Source: Saccharothrix coeruleofusca
GTDB taxonomy: Bacteria > Actinomycetota > Actinomycetes > Mycobacteriales > Pseudonocardiaceae
DNA: 64,000 bases
NCBI RefSeq assembly: GCF_014648515.1
Contig: NZ_BMRG01000003.1
Span: 393,779-457,778 of the forward strand
Direction of reading: 5' to 3'
Part shown: in pieces, positions 22,127-30,686 of the stretch
How positions within the stretch are numbered: the stretch's first letter is position 1
Layout: every line of letters begins with the position of its first letter
Position numbers and translations under genes: made by a program
The notes under the pieces: model-generated
What the model saw: only the letters and a program-made list of their open reading frames with translations
What the model was told of the DNA's origin: nothing
The model's database searches: none

Positions 22127-23545
22127 GTGCTCCGCAGCTTCAGGATGGGCAACCATCGGTCGTTCCGCCACGAGCAGGAACTCCTGCTCATGCCCGCCTA
22201 CGCGAAAAACCAGTTGGCTGTGCCCGTGGCGGCCATCTACGGCGCGAACGCCTCTGGCAAGTCGAACCTGTTGGATGGTCTGAAGTTCATGGCGGACGCG
22301 GTGCGCGACTCCTTCGGCCAGTGGCGTCCGGGAAGTGGCGTCCCCCGACGGTCGTTCAAGCTCGATCCTCTCGCGGGGGAGGAGCCGTCGATCTTCGTCG
22401 CCGAACTGGTCGAGAAGGATGTGCGGTACACGTACGGCTTCGAAATCGATGACAAGCGCATTTGTTCCGAGTGGCTCTACAGTTACCCCGAAAAGCGTAA
22501 AAGGGTGCTCTTCGAGCGTGACGTGGACCAGATCAAGTTCGGCAAGGCGATCGCCGGGGCGGCTGCCAAGGTGGAGGTGTTGGAGGACTTGTTGCGGCCC
22601 GACGCGCTGTTCCTCAGTCTGGCCGCCCAGTCGAACGTCAAGGCTCTCGTACCGGTGTACCGGTGGTTTGTCGACCGCCTGAGCTTCCGCTTATGCGGTT
22701 ACGCGGTGGACGTCGACCGGCATGTGGCGGATTTCCTGCTCGCGAACGAGGGCAAGCGCGAACAGATGGTCGAGTTGGTGCGTGCGGCGGACTTCGGCAT
22801 ATCGGGAATCGAAGTGGCCGGCGAGTACGATGCCGAAGTGGAGACTGTCCTGCGGCAATACCAGGATCGGTTGACAGATATGGAGCGCAGTCGTCGTGAT
22901 CTTATCAACAAGTTGCACGGGATAAACTCGATGATCAATGCTGGGGAAACTTCTTCGGAGTTGGCGAATCGGCGCGACAAGTTGACCTCCCAGTACGCGG
23001 AACTGCATGGCCGGATGCGCCACGTGGACAACAGGATGAAGGCGGTTCAAGCTGCTGCCGAAACCTCTCGCAGCGTCAGGCTCTCCCACGGTGTCGGCGA
23101 GCCCTTCCGACTGGCCGAGGAGTCGGCGGGCACGCAGGCGTGGCTGGGGATGCTCCCCACCGTGCTGACCGTGCTGGCCGAAGGGGGAACGTTGGTCGTT
23201 GACGAGATCGACGCCAGCCTGCACTCCTTGCTGGCGGGCCGTCTCGTCGCCCTCTTCAACGATCCCGACAGCAACCGGGGGGGCGGCCAGCTCATCTTCA
23301 CCACGCATGACGCCACGCTGCTGCACCCGCCACTCGCCGACCGGGTGCTGAACCGGGACGAGGTGTGGTTCGTGGAGAAGGACGCGACTGGCGCGAGCGT
23401 CCTCTACCCCCTCACCGAATTCAGGCCACGCAACGAGGACAACTTGGAGCGCCGCTACCTCGCCGGCTTGTACGGCGCGGTGCCCGAGGTGCACGAAGAA
23501 CTCTTCGCCAGGGCTGTTCGAGGCGAAGCAGATGTCGAGGCGTGA
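22127..23545 (+). CDS. AAA/ABC-type ATPase of an RloA/AbiLi-like defence pair
   Basis: A 472-aa SMC/OLD-like ATPase: N-terminal beta strands (SFRMGNHRSF), Walker A GANASGKS at residues 39-46, a long coiled-coil-like insert (about 235-310), ABC-type signature SAGTQ at 333-337, Walker B LVVDEIDASLH with D359-E360, and H-loop His394 in FTTHD. It lacks the nuclease domain of OLD. It overlaps the RloB-domain gene by 14 bases, the layout of RloAB and AbiL phage-defence pairs. GC is markedly lower than in its neighbours (61 of 120 bases at 22861-22980), which indicates transfer. A GTG start follows a G-run ribosome site. Confidence 0.88.
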   Translation: MLRSFRMGNHRSFRHEQELLLMPAYAKNQLAVPVAAIYGANASGKSNLLDGLKFMADAVRDSFGQWRPGSGVPRRSFKLDPLAGEEPSIFVAELVEKDVRYTYGFEIDDKRICSEWLYSYPEKRKRVLFERDVDQIKFGKAIAGAAAKVEVLEDLLRPDALFLSLAAQSNVKALVPVYRWFVDRLSFRLCGYAVDVDRHVADFLLANEGKREQMVELVRAADFGISGIEVAGEYDAEVETVLRQYQDRLTDMERSRRDLINKLHGINSMINAGETSSELANRRDKLTSQYAELHGRMRHVDNRMKAVQAAAETSRSVRLSHGVGEPFRLAEESAGTQAWLGMLPTVLTVLAEGGTLVVDEIDASLHSLLAGRLVALFNDPDSNRGGGQLIFTTHDATLLHPPLADRVLNRDEVWFVEKDATGASVLYPLTEFRPRNEDNLERRYLAGLYGAVPEVHEELFARAVRGEADVEA

Positions 23546-24083
23546 GAACTCCTACGGCCGGAGTGCCGGATTCTCGTCGCTCCGGCGGAGGAACATCCTC
23601 GTTGTCAGCGGAGGGCAGAAGAGCGAGCCGCAGTACTTCTCGGGGTTGAAGCTGACCAGGGGCGCGCGGATCAGGGTCAGGTGCAAGGTTGACTCTCCGC
23701 TGAACCTGGTTCGGCACGCGGAGAAGGTGTGGAATCAGTACCGGGAGGAGTTCGACACCGCTTGGTGCGTCGTGGACGTGGACAACTTCGACATCTCCTC
23801 GGCTGTTCGGCTGGCCGCTTCGAAGAACATCAACCTCGCCGTGTCCGACCCGTGCTTCGAAGTTTGGCTCCTGCTCCACTTCGCCGATCACTGTGGCCAC
23901 ATCGCTGACTACAGAGCCGCGCGAAATCTGCTCGCCAGGCACGTCCCAGGCTATGACAAGAAGCTGAACTACGCCGCTTTCGCCCCTGGGCTCGACGATG
24001 CCATCGCGCGAGCCAAGGCGCTGCCGCCGGGCAACCCCTCCACCGGCGTCTGGCGGCTGGTCGAAGCGGCCTTGAACCGCTGA
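23532..24083 (+). CDS. RloB-domain (TOPRIM-like) protein, partner of the ATPase
   Basis: A 183-aa RloB-family protein. The family hallmarks are ordered as follows: a first motif after the N-terminal strand, here [11 protein letters not shown] at residues 26-36; an acidic DVD at 82-84 in CVVDVDNFD; and [13 protein letters not shown] at 105-117. In the usual family the first motif reads EGEKTE, with the TOPRIM catalytic Glu; here that position is Gly, leaving only the later Glu32. By analogy with PARIS and AbiL it is the likely effector nuclease released by the ATPase, but this is inference. The ATG at 23532 overlaps the ATPase stop. Confidence 0.85.
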   Translation: MSRRENSYGRSAGFSSLRRRNILVVSGGQKSEPQYFSGLKLTRGARIRVRCKVDSPLNLVRHAEKVWNQYREEFDTAWCVVDVDNFDISSAVRLAASKNINLAVSDPCFEVWLLLHFADHCGHIADYRAARNLLARHVPGYDKKLNYAAFAPGLDDAIARAKALPPGNPSTGVWRLVEAALNR

Positions 24084-24091
24084 GTGCGGGA

Positions 24092-24106
24092 GCCCCCGGC
24101 GGGGGC
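24092..24106 (+). terminator. Short GC hairpin after the rloB-like gene
   Basis: GCCCCC-GGC-GGGGGC, 9 bases after the stop and just before the rimO promoter box. Weak candidate. Confidence 0.4.
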
Positions 24107-24109
24107 GGT

Positions 24110-24115
24110 TACCCT
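24110..24115 (+). promoter_or_regulatory. -10 box of rimO (leaderless)
   Basis: TACCCT lies 6 bases before GTG 24122. Confidence 0.45.
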
Positions 24116-24121
24116 GGGGCG

Positions 24122-25531
24122 GTGTCTTCCCCCACCACGTCCAAGCGCGTAGCCATGCTGACCCTCGGGTGTGCCCGCAACGAAGTCGATTCCGAGGAGC
24201 TGGCGGGCAGGCTCACCGCAGGCGGCTGGGAGCTGGTCGACGAGGAAGCCGACGTGGTCGTGGTCAACACCTGCGGCTTCGTCGAGTCGGCGAAGAAGGA
24301 CTCCGTGGACACCCTGCTCGCCGCCGCCGACAGCGGGGCCAAGGTGGTCGCCGTCGGGTGCATGGCCGAGCGGTACGGCGCGGAGCTGGCGGAGAGCCTG
24401 CCCGAGGCGCACGCCGTGCTGGGCTTCGACCACTACGCCCAGCTGGCCGAGCGGCTCGACGACGTGGTCGCGGGCAAGGTGCTGGAGTCGCACAAGCCGG
24501 TCGACCGCCGCACGCTGCTGCCGCTGACCCCGGTGCAGCGGCCCAAGGCGGCCGAGGAGGTGCAGGTGCCCGGCCACGGGTGGGGGCCGCGCGTGCTGCG
24601 CACCCGCCTGGAGGACACCCCGGTCGCGCCGCTGAAGATCGCCTCCGGGTGCGACCGGCGGTGCTCGTTCTGCGCCATCCCGTCCTTCCGCGGCGCGTTC
24701 GTCTCCCGCCACCCCGACGAGGTGGTCGCCGAGGCGATGTGGCTGGCCGAGCAGGGCGTCCGCGAGCTGTTCCTGGTCAGCGAGAACTCCACCTCCTACG
24801 CCAAGGACCTGCCGCGCGAGCTGGGCGGCCTGGAGCAGCTGATCGGGCGGCTGGCCGAGGTGCCCGGCATCGACCGGGTGCGGGTGTCCTACCTGCAGCC
24901 CGCCGAGACCAAGCCGTCGCTGGTCAAGGCGATCGCCACGACCCCCGGTGTGGCCGACTACTTCGACATGTCCTTCCAGCACTCCAGCGAGCCGGTGCTG
25001 CGCCGGATGCGCCGGTTCGGCTCCACCGAGTCGTTCCTGGCGCTGGTCGAGCAGATCCGCGCGCTGGCGCCCAAGGCGGGCATCCGCAGCAACGTGATCG
25101 TCGGCTTCCCCGGCGAGACCGAGCAGGACCTGGCCGAGCTGGAGCGCTTCCTCACCGAGGCCCGGCTGGACGCGGTGGGCGTGTTCGGCTACTCCGACGA
25201 GGACGGCACCGAGGCCGAGGGGCTGCCGGGCAAGCTGGACCCCGACACCGTCGCCGAGCGGGTGGCGCGGGTGTCCGCGCTGGTGGAGGAGCTGACCGCG
25301 CAGCGAGCCGAGGACCGGGTCGGCGACGAGGTCGTGGTGCTGGTCGAGCACGAGGAGGACGAGGAGTCCGACTGCGTCGGCCGCGCCGCGCACCAGGCGC
25401 CCGAGGTCGACGGCGAGTGCGTGATCACCAACTCCGAGGGGCTGCGCGTGGGCGACCTGGTGCGCTGCCGGGTCGACGCCGCCGAGGGTGTGGACCTGGT
25501 GGTCTCCGCGATCGAGGTGCTCCCGCGGTGA
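24122..25531 (+). CDS. rimO: Ribosomal protein S12 methylthiotransferase
   Basis: A 469-aa radical-SAM enzyme adding a methylthio group to the conserved Asp of S12. The N-terminal UPF0004 domain has [16 protein letters not shown] and [13 protein letters not shown]. The radical SAM cluster motif CDRRCSFC carries Cys177, Cys181 and Cys184. A C-terminal TRAM domain is present (DEVVVLVEH). The start is GTG 24122, with TACCCT 6 bases upstream. It overlaps pgsA by GTGA, the same rimO-pgsA-cinA order found in many actinomycetes. Confidence 0.97.
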   Translation: MSSPTTSKRVAMLTLGCARNEVDSEELAGRLTAGGWELVDEEADVVVVNTCGFVESAKKDSVDTLLAAADSGAKVVAVGCMAERYGAELAESLPEAHAVLGFDHYAQLAERLDDVVAGKVLESHKPVDRRTLLPLTPVQRPKAAEEVQVPGHGWGPRVLRTRLEDTPVAPLKIASGCDRRCSFCAIPSFRGAFVSRHPDEVVAEAMWLAEQGVRELFLVSENSTSYAKDLPRELGGLEQLIGRLAEVPGIDRVRVSYLQPAETKPSLVKAIATTPGVADYFDMSFQHSSEPVLRRMRRFGSTESFLALVEQIRALAPKAGIRSNVIVGFPGETEQDLAELERFLTEARLDAVGVFGYSDEDGTEAEGLPGKLDPDTVAERVARVSALVEELTAQRAEDRVGDEVVVLVEHEEDEESDCVGRAAHQAPEVDGECVITNSEGLRVGDLVRCRVDAAEGVDLVVSAIEVLPR

Positions 25532-26112
25532 CCGAACCCGCGCGCGTGCCGGTGCTGAACATCGCCAACGTGCTGACGATGTCCCGGCTGGCGCTCGTGC
25601 CGGTGTTCCTCTACGCCCTGTTCGCCGAGGGCGGGCACCACTCGTGGTGGCGGCTGACGGCGTTCGCGGTGTTCGCGGTGGCCTCGGTCACCGACCACGT
25701 GGACGGCAACCTCGCCCGCAAGCACGGCCTGATCACCGACTTCGGCAAGATCGCCGACCCGATCGCGGACAAGGCGCTGACCGGCGCCGCGCTGGTGGGG
25801 CTGAGCCTGCTGGGCGAGCTGCCGTGGTGGATCACGGTCTTCATCGCGGTGCGCGAGCTGGGCGTGACGCTGCTGCGGTTCTGGGTGATCAGGCACGGCG
25901 TCATCCCCGCCAGCCGGGGCGGCAAGGCCAAGACGCTGGCGCAGATCCTGGCGATCGGCCTGTACCTGCTGCCGCTGCCCGCCTGGCTGGAGCCGCTGGC
26001 CCCGGTGACCATGGGCGTGGCGGTGGTGCTGACCGCGGTGACCGGCGTGGACTACGTGGTGCGCGCGTTCCGGCTGCGCGCCAGGGGCAAGCGGGCGGTG
26101 GCCGGGGCATGA
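25528..26112 (+). CDS. pgsA: CDP-diacylglycerol-glycerol-3-phosphate 3-phosphatidyltransferase
   Basis: A 194-aa polytopic membrane enzyme making phosphatidylglycerol phosphate. The CDP-alcohol phosphotransferase signature begins DHVDGNLAR near residue 59 and ends with IADPIAD, giving all the metal-binding Asp residues. It has about five hydrophobic helices. It corresponds in position to mycobacterial pgsA3. GTGA overlap with rimO and ATGA overlap with cinA indicate one operon. Confidence 0.95.
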   Translation: MTEPARVPVLNIANVLTMSRLALVPVFLYALFAEGGHHSWWRLTAFAVFAVASVTDHVDGNLARKHGLITDFGKIADPIADKALTGAALVGLSLLGELPWWITVFIAVRELGVTLLRFWVIRHGVIPASRGGKAKTLAQILAIGLYLLPLPAWLEPLAPVTMGVAVVLTAVTGVDYVVRAFRLRARGKRAVAGA

Positions 26113-26582
26113 GCGCGCGGGAGGTGGTGGCGCGGCTGCTGGCCCGCCGGGAGACCGTGGCCACCGCCGAGTCGCTGACCGCGGGCATGGTCGCCGCCGA
26201 ACTGGCCACCGTCCCCGGCGCCAGCGCCGCGCTGCGCGGCGGGCTGGTGGTCTACGCCACCGACCTCAAGCACGCCCTGGCGGGGGTGGACGCCGGGTTG
26301 CTGGCCGAGCACGGCGCGGTGCACCCCGAGGTGGCCCGCCAGCTCGCCGAGGGCGCGCGGGCGCGCTGCGGGGCCACCTGGGGCCTGGGGCTGACCGGCG
26401 TGGCCGGGCCGGACCCCCAGGACGGCGTCGCCCCCGGCACCGTTCACCTCGGTTTGTCCGGTCCGTCCGGTTCGGCGGTGCGCACCATCGCGGTGGGCGG
26501 AGATCGCGCCGCGGTCCGCGCGAGGTCCACAGTGGCCGCCCTCGACCTCCTGCTCGATCACCTCCCGGTCGCCGCCGGATGA
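26109..26582 (+). CDS. CinA-like nicotinamide-nucleotide amidohydrolase
   Basis: A 157-aa CinA C-terminal domain protein (PncC type), deamidating NMN to nicotinate mononucleotide in pyridine nucleotide salvage. Family blocks visible: [34 protein letters not shown], and [23 protein letters not shown]. There is no N-terminal COG1058 domain, so this is the short stand-alone form. Coupled to pgsA by an ATGA overlap. Confidence 0.93.
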   Translation: MSAREVVARLLARRETVATAESLTAGMVAAELATVPGASAALRGGLVVYATDLKHALAGVDAGLLAEHGAVHPEVARQLAEGARARCGATWGLGLTGVAGPDPQDGVAPGTVHLGLSGPSGSAVRTIAVGGDRAAVRARSTVAALDLLLDHLPVAAG

Positions 26583-26623
26583 GCTGAACTGGGCAATTCC
26601 GGTCACACCCGAATGCGGGCGCG

Positions 26624-26649
26624 GGAACTTCCCGGCCCGTTCACCCGTT
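26624..26649 (+). promoter_or_regulatory. ECF-type promoter of clgR (GGAAC-N17-CGTT)
   Basis: GGAAC at 26624-26628 and CGTT at 26646-26649 with a 17-base spacer, the SigE/SigH-like consensus. It leaves a leader of roughly 85 bases to the clgR start. Confidence 0.55.
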
Positions 26650-26739
26650 CGCTCTTGGAGGACGTGCCGGGAAGTCGCTGCCCGTCGAGGGGACGGGTCG
26701 GTAACGTGGTGGGCACGGCCGGCCGGAAGGAGGCGCGCG

Positions 26740-27159
26740 ATGACCGTGCTGCTACGCGAGGCGATCGGTGATCGGCTCCGCCATGCCCGCACCACCCAAC
26801 GCCGCACGCTGCGCGAGGTCTCCAGGACCGCACGCGTCAGCCTCGGCTACCTCTCCGAGGTGGAACGCGGCCGCAAGGAGGCGTCCAGCGAGCTGCTGGC
26901 GGCGATCTGCGAGGCGCTGGACCTGCCCTTGTCCGAACTGCTGCACCTGGTCGCGTCCGACATCGGCGCGGTCCAGCCGGTGCCGAGCACGGCCGAGCTC
27001 ACCGAGCGCGTGGAGCCGGCGGCCCCGAGCCTGGAGGGCGGCACCCTGGTGCCCGCGGTGATCGGCAACGACCTGTCCGACCTGAGGCTGCAGCCCGTGC
27101 TGTCGCACCGGCTGTCCACATCGCTGGGCGAGCCGCGCGGCGCCGTGGTGGCCGCCTGA
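26740..27159 (+). CDS. clgR: ClgR-type XRE transcriptional regulator
   Basis: A 139-aa activator of Clp protease and envelope-stress genes in actinomycetes. The HTH domain is clear ([37 protein letters not shown], residues about 24-60). The C-terminus ends in VVAA; in Streptomyces and Corynebacterium ClgR is itself degraded by ClpP through a C-terminal alanine tail, so this ending looks like a degron. A strong GAAGGAGG site precedes the ATG. The order clgR-pspA-pspM matches Rv2745c-Rv2744c-Rv2743c. Confidence 0.94.
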   Translation: MTVLLREAIGDRLRHARTTQRRTLREVSRTARVSLGYLSEVERGRKEASSELLAAICEALDLPLSELLHLVASDIGAVQPVPSTAELTERVEPAAPSLEGGTLVPAVIGNDLSDLRLQPVLSHRLSTSLGEPRGAVVAA

Positions 27160-27180
27160 ACGTCGTTCGACTCCACCGTG

Positions 27181-27207
27181 AAGCCGAGCCGGTCACCGGC
27201 TCGGCTT
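27181..27207 (+). terminator. Terminator hairpin after clgR
   Basis: AAGCCGAGCC (27181-27190) pairs with GGCTCGGCTT (27198-27207) around a GGTCACC loop, 21 bases after the clgR stop. It implies pspA needs its own promoter. Confidence 0.75.
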
Positions 27208-27370
27208 CTCGCGTGCAACGACTTGGCAACCGAGTGCGGGGTGCGCGCGGCCCCGGCGCGGCGGGCGGGGAGGATGGCCACTGCCGATCGGGGGAGGGTC
27301 CGGGGTGGATCAGGGTGATCCCGGATATCTCCCCAGGCCGGTGGAAGCGGCGGGGCACAACTGAGACGAT

Positions 27371-27396
27371 GGAACCAACACCGGCACCGGGTCGTT
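27371..27396 (+). promoter_or_regulatory. ECF-type promoter of pspA (GGAAC-N17-CGTT)
   Basis: GGAAC at 27371-27375 and CGTT at 27393-27396, with the same 17-base spacer as the clgR site, about 50 bases before the pspA start. Confidence 0.6.
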
Positions 27397-27448
27397 GCCA
27401 ATCACGAGCGCGAGCCAGGGAAGTGCGGAGAAGGCAGGCGTAGGAGAG

Positions 27449-28300
27449 ATGGCCAACCCTTTCGTGAAGGCGTGGAAGTACTTCATGGCGGCTTTTTCGT
27501 CCAAGATCGACGAGCACGCCGACCCGAAGGTGCAGATCCAGCAGGCCATCGAGGAGGCGCAGCGGCAGCACCAGGCCCTGTCCCAGCAGGCCGCCGCGGT
27601 GATCGGCAACCAGCGCCAGCTGGAGATGAAGCTCAACCGGCAGCTGGGTGAGGTCGAGAAGCTGCAGGCGTCCGCGCGGCAGGCGCTCGTGCTCGCCGAC
27701 GAGGCCAGGGCCAAGGGCGACGAGCAGCGCGCGGCCGAGTTCGAGAACGCCGCGACCTCGTTCGCCACCCAGCTGGTGACCGCCGAGCAGGGCATCGAGG
27801 ACCTCAAGTCGCTGCACGACCAGTCGCTGCAGGCCGCGGCGCAGGCCAAGCAGGCCGTCGAGCGCAACGCGATGGTGCTGCAGCAGAAGCTGGCCGAGCG
27901 GACCAAGCTGCTCAGCCAGCTGGAGCAGGCCAAGATGCAGGAGCAGGTGTCCAACTCGCTGCGCCAGATGACCGAGCTGGCCGCGCCGGGCAACACCCCC
28001 TCGTTGGAGGAGGTCCGCGACAAGATCGAGAAGCGGTACACCACCGCCCTCGGCTCCGCGGAGCTGGCGCAGAACTCGGTGCAGGGCCGGATGCTGGAGG
28101 TCCAGCAGTCGACCACGCAGATGGCGGGCTCGTCCCGGCTGGAGCAGATCCGCGCGTCGATGAAGGGCGGTTCGGTCGCGGGCGAGATCGCGGGCGCCAA
28201 GCCCGGCAGCGCCGCCGCGAGCATCCAGCAGGAGATCCAGCAGCGGGTGCAGCAGAGCCAGCAGCAGACCCAGCAGAACCCGCCCGCGAGCCAGGGCTGA
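27449..28300 (+). CDS. pspA: PspA/IM30 family membrane-stress protein (35-kDa antigen type)
   Basis: A 283-aa protein forming the long coiled-coil alpha hairpin of the PspA/Vipp1/ESCRT-III superfamily, which coats and stabilises stressed membranes. The N-terminal amphipathic helix is [20 protein letters not shown]. Heptad-rich helices run to about residue 215, and a Gln-rich tail ends the protein. ATG 27449 was chosen for its GGAGAG site and because the amphipathic helix begins there. It carries its own ECF-type promoter after the clgR terminator, one base before pspM. Confidence 0.95.
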   Translation: MANPFVKAWKYFMAAFSSKIDEHADPKVQIQQAIEEAQRQHQALSQQAAAVIGNQRQLEMKLNRQLGEVEKLQASARQALVLADEARAKGDEQRAAEFENAATSFATQLVTAEQGIEDLKSLHDQSLQAAAQAKQAVERNAMVLQQKLAERTKLLSQLEQAKMQEQVSNSLRQMTELAAPGNTPSLEEVRDKIEKRYTTALGSAELAQNSVQGRMLEVQQSTTQMAGSSRLEQIRASMKGGSVAGEIAGAKPGSAAASIQQEIQQRVQQSQQQTQQNPPASQG

Positions 28301-28301
28301 C

Positions 28302-29099
28302 ATGGCGTCCGCGATGGATCCCCGGCGACGGGTGGCCGGTGAGATCGCCCAGGTGGTCGGCGCCCAGCTGCAGGGACAACTCGCGGACCAGGTCAGGCGG
28401 CGCGTCGCCGCCTGGAACGACCCGCGCGCGAAGCTCGACCGGCGCTACCGCCGGTCGAGCCGCGTGCTGACCTTCTGGCTGATCGTGCTGGCCATCCTGT
28501 CCGCGCTCGGCGTGCTGGCCCTGGTCGGCGCGGTGCCGGTGGCCGCGGGCGTGGCCGCCGCGATCGGCATCGCGGGCACCGGCGTGCTCGCCGCCCGCAC
28601 CGGCGTCAGGATGCGGCAGCTCAACGCCGAGCGCGAACGGCTCGTGCTGACCACGCCGCCGCCCCGCCCCCCGCTGCCCGCCCGCGCCTCGGCCGCCAGG
28701 GAGCCGATGGAGCGGCTGCGGGACGCCGAGGACGCGCTGGGCGAGCTGCTGGGCCAGCTCGACTCCGCCGCGCTGACCTCCGTGCCCGCCGACTCCGTCG
28801 CCCAGGCCCGCGCCACCGGCAGGGAGGCGTCCTCGGCGCTGCGCGCGGTGTCCATGCAGCTGCAAGCCGTGGAGCGGGCGCGCGACACCGCGCCCCCGCT
28901 GGAGCGGGGTCCTCTGGTCGAGGGTGTGCGCAGGCTGCGGGCCCAGCTCGACGAGGGCGTGGACGGCTACTGCGGGCTGGTCGCCGCCGCGGGCCGCGTG
29001 CTGGCCGAGAGCAGCGCCGCCCACCCCCGTGAGATCCTGGGTGACGCCACCGACCACTTGGCGGGCCTGGCCTCGGCGTTGCGCGACCTCTCCGGCTGA
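28302..29099 (+). CDS. PspM-like membrane partner of PspA (Rv2743c type)
   Basis: A 265-aa protein. A basic N-terminal region (about 1-50) is followed by two close hydrophobic helices (about 56-78 and 80-98), then a long helical soluble region with coiled-coil character. By position (directly after pspA) and layout it matches mycobacterial Rv2743c/PspM, which links PspA to the membrane. It starts 1 base after the pspA stop, so translation is probably coupled. Confidence 0.85.
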   Translation: MASAMDPRRRVAGEIAQVVGAQLQGQLADQVRRRVAAWNDPRAKLDRRYRRSSRVLTFWLIVLAILSALGVLALVGAVPVAAGVAAAIGIAGTGVLAARTGVRMRQLNAERERLVLTTPPPRPPLPARASAAREPMERLRDAEDALGELLGQLDSAALTSVPADSVAQARATGREASSALRAVSMQLQAVERARDTAPPLERGPLVEGVRRLRAQLDEGVDGYCGLVAAAGRVLAESSAAHPREILGDATDHLAGLASALRDLSG

Positions 29100-29293
29100 C
29101 GTTCACACCTGCGCGAACGCCACTCTTTCACTCAGCGTCATCGAGTCACACAAGTGATCGAGTCGCGCCCCTCCACACTGCTGCAATAGTGTGATTATCA
29201 GACCGTTATATAGCGTTGCCCACTACATGGCGTGGCAGGATTCGACATCGGCCACAGCCCGGTGGTCGAGCACGGCGGTCGGGAGGGCATTGA
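29100..29293. promoter_or_regulatory. A/T-rich intergenic region before the uracil permease gene
   Basis: The 29130-29225 stretch is much richer in A/T than the rest. It holds the inverted repeat CACACT/AGTGTG (29174-29179, 29188-29193), a directly repeated ATCGAGTC (17 bp apart) and a TATATA box near 29207. It is probably a regulated promoter; the regulator is unknown. Confidence 0.4.
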
Positions 29294-30538
29294 GTGGCGT
29301 TGTGGACCGTGCACGGTGACGGGCGCACCACCGACGGTGACGCCATCGCGCCCGACGAGCGGCTGAGCTGGCCGCTCACCATCGGCTTCGGCGCGCAGCA
29401 CCTCGCCGCCATGATCGGCGCCACCGTCCTGGTCCCCGCCAGCACCGGCCTGCCGGTCAGCACCACGCTGCTGTTCTCCGGCCTGGGCACGCTGCTGTTC
29501 CTGGTGCTCACCCGCAACCGGGTGCCCAGCTACCTGGGCGCCTCCTTCGCGTTCATCGCCCCGCTGACCGCCGCGCGCAGCGAGGGCGTCCCGGCACAGT
29601 TGGGCGGCGTGCTCGCGGCGGGCCTGCTGGTGGTAGTGGTGGGGGTGGCGGTCAAGGCGCTGGGCGTGCGGATGCTGGAGTCGGTGATGCCGCCCGTGGT
29701 CACCGGTGCGGTGGTCATCCTCATCGGGCTGAACCTGTCCCACAGCGCCACCGCGTCGTTCGCCGAGCAGCCACTGCTGGCGGCGGTGACGATGGGGGTC
29801 ATCCTGCTGTGCGGGGTGCTGGGCCGCAGGCTGTTCTTCCGGTTCTCCGTGCTGCTGGGCGTGGTGGTGGGCTGGGCGCTGGGCTTCGCGCTGGACCTGG
29901 TCGACACCGCCGCGCTGGCCCGCGCCGCCTGGTGGGGGCTGCCGGAGATGCACTCCCCGGAGCTGCGCCCGTCGGTGACCCTGATGGTGCTGCCGGTGGT
30001 GATCGTGCTGGTCGCCGAGAACGTCGGCCACGTCAAGGCGGTGGCCGCGCTGACCGGCCGCAACCTCGACGGCAGCGTCGGCGACTCGATCATCGCCAAC
30101 GGCCTGTCCACCGCGCTGGCCGGGGTCGGCGGCGGCACCGGCACCACGACGTACTCGGAGAACATCGGCGTGATGGGGGTGACCAGGGTCTTCTCCACCG
30201 CCGCGTTCGCGGTCACCGGGGTGGCCGCGGTGCTGCTGTCGTTCTCGCCCAAGGCCGCGGTGCTGCTGGCCAGCATCCCGCCGGGGGTGCTCGGCGGCGC
30301 GACGCTGGTGCTGTTCGGCCTGATCAGCCTGGTCGGCGTGCGGATCTGGCTGGACAACCGGGTGGACCTGACCAACCCCGGCAACGCGCTGGTCGGCGGC
30401 GCGGCGCTGGTCGCGGGCGTGGGCAACCTCACCCTGGTGCTCGGCGACCTGGAGCTGGGCGGCCTGGTGTGGGGATCGCTGCTGGTGGTCATCCTGCACC
30501 CGGTGCTGCGCTGGATGCGCGCCGCCCGCGGCGCCTGA
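29294..30538 (+). CDS. Uracil/xanthine permease (NCS2 family)
   Basis: A 414-aa nucleobase:cation symporter-2 with about 12-14 membrane segments. The conserved QH pair of TM1 is in FGAQHLAAMIGATVLVPAS. VAENVGHVKAVAALTGRNL and GVGGGTGTTTYSENIGVM match the TM8-TM10 substrate-binding motifs, in the uracil-permease style. The GTG at 29294 has GGGAGGG upstream. It converges on pyrD across the inverted element described below; both genes serve pyrimidine supply. Confidence 0.92.
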   Translation: MALWTVHGDGRTTDGDAIAPDERLSWPLTIGFGAQHLAAMIGATVLVPASTGLPVSTTLLFSGLGTLLFLVLTRNRVPSYLGASFAFIAPLTAARSEGVPAQLGGVLAAGLLVVVVGVAVKALGVRMLESVMPPVVTGAVVILIGLNLSHSATASFAEQPLLAAVTMGVILLCGVLGRRLFFRFSVLLGVVVGWALGFALDLVDTAALARAAWWGLPEMHSPELRPSVTLMVLPVVIVLVAENVGHVKAVAALTGRNLDGSVGDSIIANGLSTALAGVGGGTGTTTYSENIGVMGVTRVFSTAAFAVTGVAAVLLSFSPKAAVLLASIPPGVLGGATLVLFGLISLVGVRIWLDNRVDLTNPGNALVGGAALVAGVGNLTLVLGDLELGGLVWGSLLVVILHPVLRWMRAARGA

Positions 30539-30686
30539 CGCCTGCAAGTACTACCCGCCCCCACCACCGAGGTGCATAACTACTACCCGACCTGTGGCCG
30601 CGCGTGCCTGCGATCGCGCGTTCGACGAGCCCGGTAGTAGCAACCGGCCCGCGCGGGGGTGTCGGGTAGTACTTGCAGGTGTCAGG
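30534..30686. repeat. 153-bp inverted element between uraA-like and pyrD genes
   Basis: The 24-bp ends (30534-30557 and 30663-30686) are inverted copies with one mismatch. Each includes the stop codon of its gene, then CCTGCAAGTACTACCCG. Each half also carries a second motif related to ACTACTACCCGAC, starting exactly 38 bases after the first (30579 on plus; 30641 on minus, degenerate). A third copy of the half-element lies after sigD. Confidence 0.85.

Noticed and set aside
30534-30686. Insertion sequence or tRNA-like structure at the inverted element
   Set aside because: No transposase and no tRNA features; a MITE is possible but the third copy lacks an inverted partner, so it is reported only as a repeat.
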